From contig JAFMSR010000018.1 in the NCBI GenBank assembly GCA_022818135.1, forward strand, positions 37,100,375-37,164,374: DNA of 64,000 nt, in the 5' to 3' direction. Shown here one piece after another: positions 58,150 to 64,000 of this stretch. This DNA is from Saxidomus purpurata. Taxonomy: Eukaryota; Mollusca; Bivalvia; Venerida; Veneridae. The position numbers were made by a program, and so were the translations under genes. A model generated the notes under the pieces. That model did not search any database, was not told where the DNA came from, and was given only the letters and a program-made list of their open reading frames with translations. Each line of letters begins with the position of its first letter. Position 1 is the stretch's first letter.

Positions 58150-58690
58150 GTGTATGTTCGATCTCGGTTGCCGTTGAAAAATAACATACTAATACATCAA
58201 TATAAAACTAAAGGCTATAATCTACAATAGAATTCTAACACAAGCGGCTGTTTTTCCTATATAAACATAAAGGGAAAAGCCTGTATTTTATTTTACGATA
58301 AAATACAGCACGTTTTTCCAAGGACGACGTGCGGTAAATGACGTAACGACGTGACGTATGTAAACAAGCGCGTCCAATCGTATCTCGCGTTTTAAGGTTA
58401 CAATGGTGTACTACTACGCGTTAAATAAAGTTCGGGATTGTTTTCAAAGAAAATAACGTGTTAGAATCGAAATAATAAATTGTTCCCTATATTTTATCGT
58501 TGAATAAAATACAGTCAGTCATTTGCATGCGAATAATTAAATCACTCGTGCTACGCACTCGTGATTTAATTACTACGCATCCAAATTCCTGACTGTATTT
58601 TATTCAACGATAAAATACAGGGAGGCATTTATTATTTCTTAAGTAAAAAGCTAGGTAGCAATTTGCAAAAATCAATTGAAAATGATGGTT
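58150..58690 (-). mobile_element. Family A fragment split by a hairpin element
   Basis: 58150-58228 carries the A start after the TIR (CTCGGTTGCCGTTGAAAAAT, AAAACTAAAGGCTATAATC) and 58640-58690 carries the next part of A (AAAAAGCTAGGTAGCAATTT, GCAAAAATCAATTGAAAATG). The ~410 bp between them is foreign and ends with the 170 bp hairpin. The A remainder is then lost where a retroelement copy begins. Confidence 0.65.
58469..58638. repeat. 170 bp hairpin (foldback), second member
   Basis: Arms 58469-58551 and 58556-58638 are inverted copies (GAAATAATAAAT...ATTTATTATTTC at the outside, ATTAAATCACTCGTG/CACTCGTGATTTAAT inside, loop about CTACG). Within each arm, GTATTTTATTCAACGATAAAATAC is itself a near-palindrome, and it recurs at 58295-58325. 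Same length and outer boundary (AGAATCGAAATAAT) as the hairpin at 2175-2344. Confidence 0.85.
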
Positions 58691-58733
58691 GTATGCTAGT
58701 GTGTGTTGGTAGTGTATGTGTGTGTGTGTACAT

Positions 58734-58766
<33 letters not shown>

Positions 58767-58866
58767 GGTGGTGTGCACTTCTGGGTGCTGTGGGGTTCGT
58801 TTTGGGGAGGCTGCGTTTTTGGTACGTGGCATTCCCTGTTGGATATTATTTTTGTTTTTTTGCATA
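58690..58866 (+). mobile_element. Truncated non-LTR-like retroelement
   Basis: Sense strand plus: TGTATGCTAGTGTGTGTTGG, the (TG)n tract, GTGCACTTCTGGGTGCTG to GATATTATTTTTGTTTTTTT at 58866. Left neighbour is A, right neighbour is F. No target duplication is visible, so the insertion may have been accompanied by a deletion. Confidence 0.75.
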
Positions 58867-59048
58867 AGCTTATATAGGGAAAACTTAAAAATAAACACAA
58901 GGCCGACAGGCAGATATTACATATTTGAAATGTTATTTAGCATTGTGTAGTGGACCTCTACGATTTATGTTAGAATCATGACCATTTTTATTTTTGCCAA
59001 TGGTAGTCAGGTGAACGATATAGGGCCATTATGACCCTCTTGTTTTAA
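58867..59048 (-). mobile_element. F-type element left end, inverted
   Basis: Minus strand reads AACAAGAGGGTCATAATGG, CCCTATATCGTTCACCTGAC. The next part is one monomer (GTAGAGGTCCACTACACAAT). Confidence 0.68.
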
Positions 59049-59220
59049 GATATCAATATTTGTCTCCCGTAGTTCAAGGGCTATCACTTTTACTATATTT
59101 TTAAGACGTCAAGATTAACTTCTCCAGTTTCAGGGGACATTGATTTTACTATCTAAAATACGTCAAGATTTACCTCCTCTAGTTCAGGGGACATTACTTT
59201 AAGGCATCAATAATTACAAC
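59049..59220 (+). repeat. ~60 bp tandem repeat, three units
   Basis: CGTCAAGATT.AC.TCCTCTAGTTCAGGGGACAT-type units at about 60 bp spacing. Confidence 0.6.
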
Positions 59221-59254
59221 CATTGTTTAATATTGGGCTTTCGTATAAATGTAA

Positions 59255-59390
59255 CAAAGATGAGTTATGCTTCTTGTACATTGCATTTCCTTACATTGTG
59301 CCCCATCACGGTATGAAGTTTCAAGTAATTCCTTGTATAAATTCTGTATATATGCTTCGGATAAGAAAAACATAAATAGGGAGATAATTG
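59255..59390 (+). repeat. Single M monomer
   Basis: GAGTTATGCTTCTTGTACAT, TTGTGCCCCATCACGGTATG, AAGTTTCAAGTAATT matches one unit of the array at 60690. Confidence 0.6.
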
Positions 59391-60272
59391 AAGTGACATA
59401 CCCTATAACTGATGTCAAACTAAATAACCTCCAAAACATAAATAATAGAATCTTTTGAAGTATTATAACTCGATCTAAAAGTTTCAGCTATGCCTTCCCA
59501 GTCATTATCTATAAAATATACTGAAGCACCGTAAACCATTCAATAATCTATGTAGAGATGTTGTTGTACAGTTAAAGGGGCACTCCCTACATCTAGCAGA
59601 TTCTATATGCGTTCAATGAACATGAAATGATAAGAAAGTACAATTTCAAAAATGCCTCATTTTACCACAACTATAAACAGAACCCCAAAACATGAATAAT
59701 AGAATCTTTCAAAGTATTATAACATAGAGTTTTCAGCTATGAATTCCCAGTGATAATCGATAAAATTAGCGGTTTTAAATCTGCTACAGTACCGTAAAAC
59801 ATTCAATAATCTATATAGAGTGGATGCGTTTAGGGACAGCAAGGGGTTCGGGAGCAAAAGGGAGCATGTGGGACAGCAGCAAGGAGCGTTGAGGGACAAT
59901 GTTGGTTATACAGGCGACGGGAACCTTAAAAATACTAAACAGAATGAACATACAATTAATGGGTGGATGCGATTTATTACAGAAAGCCTTTATTTTGATT
60001 TTTTCAGGTAAAATGCGACATTTTTCGCCGTAGGTTCTTCTTTGAAATTGTATTTATCATATTTACGTTCGTTAAACACATAATCTTATGTTTCGAGAAT
60101 ATTATCTGCTAGCTGTAGGGAGTGCCCTTTTGTACAACAACAACTCTACATAGATTACTGAATGGTTTACGGTACTGCAGTAAATTTTAAATATTATCCA
60201 AAGATTCTGTTACTTATGTTTTGGTTGTTATATAGTTTGACATCAGTAATAGGGTGTGTCCCTTTGATATGG
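59391..60272. mobile_element. Mosaic of family C pieces
   Basis: 59391-59574 is a forward C left half. 59573-59640 is an inverse C end (TTAAAGGGGCACTCCCTACA). 59640-59820 and 59950-60132 are further C segments, ending GTAGGGAGTGCCCTTT. 60133-60272 is an inverse left half, ending in CCTATTAC-complementary sequence and GGGTGTGTCCCTTTGAT. A GC-richer 125 bp block (59822-59945) breaks the third segment. Confidence 0.65.
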
Positions 60273-60286
60273 GTTATTGCCTTTAA

Positions 60287-60557
60287 AACAAAAATAATAT
60301 CAAACAGGGAATGCCACGTACCAAAAACGCAGCCTCCCCAAAACGAACCCCACAGCACCCAGAAGTGCACACCACCAACACACACACACACACGCACACA
60401 CACACGACACACACACACACAATCATGTACACACACACATATACACTACCAACACACACTAGCATACAAAGCAAACACACGAGGACAAAACGAACAATTA
60501 AAGGAACACAGTGGGGCACCGCCTTGGAACGGTCAGTGGCAAAAACACCACTGGGGA
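60287..60557 (-). mobile_element. Truncated non-LTR-like retroelement with 9 bp TSD
   Basis: Constant end at 60287 (plus strand AACAAAAATAATATCAAACA), (CA)n tract, truncated at 60557 after CACCACTGGGGA. TGCCTTTAA flanks it at 60278-60286 and 60558-60566. Confidence 0.85.
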
Positions 60558-60689
60558 TGCCTTTAAGCTCTTCCTTTGGGAACCCACATTTAAAATTCTC
60601 TTGAATATGAAAATTGTATCAATCGTTTTGAAATCTGAATAACGGAAGTGTCTACCCATGATAGTTTTCATGTACCGATAGATAAAAAC

Positions 60690-62290
60690 TAGAGCTATCA
60701 CCTGATGTGATTAATACCCCCAAAAGACTGCTTTATAAACCGAGGAAGTTCGTAACAGAATACCTTGCAAAAAAACTTGCAACTAAAATAGAGATATTGT
60801 TCTTGGCAATAACTCTGTAATTAGTCAATATAGAGTTATGGTTCTTATACACTGCAATTCCTCTCATTGTGCTGGACCATTGTATGAAGTTGTATTGCAT
60901 TCCATTAAGTAGTTTTCAAGTTATGCTCTGCGACAAGGAAAAGTAAAAATGGGCAATAACTCTGTAATTAGTCAAGATAGAGTTATGGTTCTTGTACACT
61001 GCACTTCCTCTCATTGTGCTAGACCATTGTATGAAGTATTGAATTCAAACTGGTAGTTTTCTAGTAATGCTCCAGACAAGGAAAAGTAACAAAGGGCAAT
61101 AACTATGTAATGAGTCAAGAAAGAGTTATGGTTCATGTGCACTGTACTTCCTCTCAATGTACAAGACCATTGTATGAAGTGAAAAAAAAAAAAAAAAAAA
61201 ATAATATCAAACAGGGAATGCCACGTACCAAAAACGCAGCCTCCCCAAAACGAGCCCCACAGCACCCAGAAGTGCACACCACACACACACACGCACACAC
61301 AACACACACACACAATCATGTACACACACAAACATACACTACCAACACACACAAGCATACAAAGCAAACACACGAGGACAAAACGAACAATTAACGGAAC
61401 ACAGTGGGGCACCGCCTTGGAACGGTCAGTGGCAAAAACACCACTGGGGAGCTTAAACCGGTTTATGGTGCGCACCCAACCTCACTCTTACCCCCACCAT
61501 GTTCCAAAGTCACAGGACAGTGTAAATAAAAGTAATCCCTGCTAGGTGAATCTCTAACACACGCAATGGAAACAAAAGGCATGGTATGTAAAACACAAAA
61601 ATGCTCGTGTATAAATATATAAAAAGCAAACCTTGAGAACCAAAAAACGTATGTACTCAATGCATTTGCAGAAGGCAGAGCACCAAGAGAAACACCCTTA
61701 AGGGCCCGACGAAACAGGCCAGAGGACCATTGTATGAAGCTGTATTGAATTCCAACCAGTAGTTTTCAAGTTATGCTCCGGACAAGGAAAAGTAACAAAG
61801 GGCAATAACTGTTAACACTCAAGATAGAATTATGGTTCTTGTACACCGCACTTACTCTCATTGTGCTAGACCATTTTATGAAGTTGTATTGAATTCCAAC
61901 TAGTAAATTTCAATTAATGCTCCAGACAAGGAAAAGTAACAAAGGGCAATAACTCTGTAATGAGTCAAGAAAGAGTTATGGTTCCTGTGCACTGCACTTC
62001 CTCTCAATGTACTTGACCATTGTATGAATTTGTATTGAATTCCAACGGGTAGTTTTCAAGTTATGCTCCGGACAAGGAAAAGTAACAAAGGGCAATAACT
62101 CTGTAATTAGTCAAGATAGAGTTATGGTTCTTATACACTGCACTTCCTCTCATTGTGCTTGATCATTGTATGAAGTTGTTTTGAATTCCAACCAGAAGTT
62201 TTCAAGTTATGCTCCGAACAAGGAGAATGCAACAGACCGCCTGACCGACCAACCACCGGGTGACTCCTATATCACGGTGATCACATGATC
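60690..62290 (+). mobile_element. M-type satellite-bearing element
   Basis: Starts AACTAGAGCTATCACCTGAT, GTGATTAATACCCCC. About seven units of 143-146 bp follow (GGGCAATAACTCTGTAATTA, GAGTTATGGTTCTTGTACAC, CTTCCTCTCATTGTGCTAGA, TTTTCAAGTTATGCTCCGGA). It closes with a GACCGCCTGACCGACC tract and ATCACGGTGATCACATGATC. A retroelement copy interrupts it at 61180-61724. Confidence 0.8.
61180..61724 (-). mobile_element. Non-LTR-like retroelement in the M array, 15 bp TSD
   Basis: GACCATTGTATGAAG occurs at 61165-61179 and 61725-61739. Removing 560 bp (545 bp insert plus one duplicate) restores the M period (146 bp against 143-146 in neighbours), so it is a genuine insertion duplication. The constant end is at the left, with a run of about 20 A on the plus strand (T on the sense strand). 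The truncated end lies at 61724, after AACAGGCCAGAG. Confidence 0.92.
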
Positions 62291-62485
62291 AAAATAATCT
62301 CTAAACAAAAGTAAATCTATGAAAATGTTAAACTAGATGCCCACGTGCAACATGTCGAGCCCGCCGTATGTCAAAAGGGCCAACTCCTTACCGAGATGGG
62401 TCAAAATACACCAAAATATTGGATGTAACATGCATGTTGTACCACAGAAAATTGGTCTCGATTTTTCTCTACGGCCAGTAATAAA
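62291..62485. other. Spacer between M and E elements
   Basis: About 200 bp with CCCACGTGCAACATGTCGAGC and no recognised repeat or gene. Confidence 0.4.
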
Positions 62486-63733
62486 AACAAGAGCTGTCCC
62501 TCACAAGTGACGAATGCCCCCGAAAGAGGTGCCTCACAGTCTGTGTCCTCTCCATGTGCTCAATAAATGTGCTATGTAATTTTAAAATCCTTCCATGCAT
62601 GACAGAGTAACCATGCATACAGTTTTCCATTACTTTAAACACTAAGTGTGACCTTGACCTTTGAGGTAGGGACGTGGGTCTTGCACGCGACACATCCGCT
62701 TGATGTGCTAGACATTTGTGCCAAGTTATTTTAAAATCCTTCAAAGCATGATAAAGTTATAGTCCGGACACAAATGTATGCATATATACAGGATTCCATT
62801 ACCTATAAACTCTAAGTGTGACCTTGACCTTTGTGGTAGGGATGTGGGTCTTGCACGCAACACGTCATCATGATGTGCTAGACATTTGTGCCAAATTATT
62901 TTAAAATCCTTCAATGCATGACAAAGTTACAGTCCGGACACGAATGTGTGCATATATGCATAAAGAGAGGAATCCATTACCTTCAAACTCTAAGTGTGAC
63001 CTTGACCTTTGAGCTAGGGACGTGGGTCTTGCACGCGACACATCGTGTTGATGTGCTAGACATTTGTGCCATGTTATTTCAAAATCCTTCAATGCATGAC
63101 AAAGTTACAGTCCGGACACGAATGTGTGCATATATGCATATATAGAGGAATCCATTACCTTCAAACTCTAAGTTTGACCTTGACCATTGAGCTAGGGACG
63201 TGGGTCTTGTACGCGACACGTCGTCTTGATGTGCTAGACATTTGTGCCAAATTATTTTAAAATCCTTCAATGCATGACAAAGTTACAGTCCGGACACGAA
63301 TGTGTGCATATATGCATATATAGAGGAATCCATTACCTTCAAACTCTAAGTATGACCTTGACCTTTGAGCTAGGGACGTGGGTCTTGTACGCGACACGTC
63401 GTCTTGATGTGCTAGACATTTGTGCCAAGTTATTTTAAAATCCTTCAATGCATGACAAAGTTATAGTCCGGACACGAATGTGTGCATATATAGAGGATTC
63501 CATAACCTTCATACTCCAAGTGTGACCTTGACCTTTGAGGTAGGGATGTGGGTCTTGCACGCGACACGTTGTCTTGATGTGCTAGACATGTGTGCCAAGT
63601 TATTTTAAAATCCTTCAATGCATGACAGAGTTACAGTCCAGACACGAATTGTAAGTGGGGACGCACAGACGGACGGACGGACAGACGGACGGACGGTGCG
63701 ATTTTAATATGCCTCCCTTCGGGGGCATAAAAA
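62486..63733 (+). mobile_element. E-type satellite-bearing element, both ends intact
   Basis: Left AACAAGAGCTGTCCCTCACA then ATGCCCCCGAAAGAGG (62514-62529). About 6.5 monomers follow, with starts near 62641, 62813, 62991, 63169, 63347 and 63519 (~178 bp period). Then come GGACGGACGGACAGACGGAC, TGCGATTTTAATATG and CCTCCCTTCGGGGGCAT (63712-63728). The two end motifs are inverted copies apart from one base and a one-base gap. Known bivalve pearl/Helentron-like elements have this order: unique ends, tandem core, tetranucleotide tract. No replicase is encoded; the repeated ~64-codon frames are monomer translations. Confidence 0.88.
63669..63700 (+). repeat. (GGAC)n tetranucleotide tract
   Basis: GACGGACGGACGGACAGACG-type tract near the right end of the E element. 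Similar tracts close the arrays at 14203, 16520 and, inverted, 45898. Confidence 0.9.
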
Positions 63734-64000
63734 TACAATATAAGCTATTTATAGTAACAACAAAGGGAAGTAATTCTAAAAACAAGGGTAGTCCATGGTG
63801 GTGAACATTTGTACAAAGTAACATCAAAATCCCTCCATGCATGAAGAAGAAATGCTCCAGACAAAGATATTCTTGACTTTGAACTTTAACCTCTAAGTGT
63901 GACCTTGACCTTAGACCTGGTTCTTTCGCATGACACTCTGTCTCATGGTGGTGAACATTTGTGAAAAGTTAAATTAAGATCCCTCCATGCATGAAAAAGA
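63734..64000 (+). repeat. E-related satellite, continues past window end
   Basis: AACAACAAAGGGAAGTAATTC, CATGGTGGTGAACATTTGT, AAATCCCTCCATGCATGAAG, TAAGTGTGACCTTGACCTTA. About 1.5 units of a distinct but related monomer, cut by the window edge. Confidence 0.65.

Overview
The window looks like AT-rich, gene-poor nuclear DNA from a eukaryote, most likely a marine bivalve mollusc. No intact protein-coding gene, rRNA gene or functional tRNA is recognisable. Open frames are short (173 codons at most) and nearly all are by-products of tandem repeats or homopolymers. The bivalve call is an inference. It rests on arrays of roughly 100-180 bp monomers rich in 'gaccttgacc', closed by (GGAC)n tetranucleotide tracts, an organisation I know from bivalve pearl/Helentron-like non-autonomous elements. 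The species cannot be fixed from the sequence.

The content falls into five classes. (1) Short non-autonomous DNA transposons inserted at TTAA: family A (about 355 bp, TIR AGCTGCTCGCTCTCAG), family B (735 bp, TIR with ATGCGCAT), family C (about 370 bp, TIR AGGGGCACTCCCTACA) and family J (836 bp, TIR GTAGTAGAC). They are often nested in or abutted to each other. (2) A non-LTR-retrotransposon-like family with one constant T-rich end, variable truncation at the other end and an internal (TG)n/(CA)n tract. Three copies have target-site duplications of 9, 15 and 19 bp. (3) Satellite-bearing elements (E, F, G/H, I, K, L, M): an AACAAGAG-like start, a tandem monomer core, a GGAC-rich tract and inverted-repeat ends. 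(4) Foldback structures: a 1.8 kb element with ~795 bp inverted arms and a 6 bp duplication, and two 170 bp hairpins. (5) Local tandem repeats of 19, 21, 40, 48 and 50 bp, plus homopolymers.

Layout. 1-8 kb: A/B/C elements and one hairpin. 8-15 kb: mostly unique DNA with a low-copy repeat (P), a tRNA-like sequence and E arrays. 15-20 kb: F array, a satellite of ~155 bp period, a retroelement copy and an H array. 20-25.2 kb: A, B and C copies, then the large foldback. 25-31 kb: two unidentified short ORFs, a decayed GIY-YIG endonuclease fragment (Penelope-like), a C/A cluster and the longest retroelement copy. 34-36 kb: G element carrying a 79 bp retroelement insertion. 37-41 kb: 50 bp and 48 bp tandem repeats and A copies. 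43-45 kb: a second GIY-YIG remnant. 45-49 kb: I array split by J, then the K array. 52-57 kb: E and L arrays. 58-64 kb: dense nesting of A, hairpin, retroelement, F, C, M and E.

The decayed GIY-YIG fragments are the only stretches with convincing protein homology. The rest records transposition and tandem amplification rather than a cooperating set of genes.
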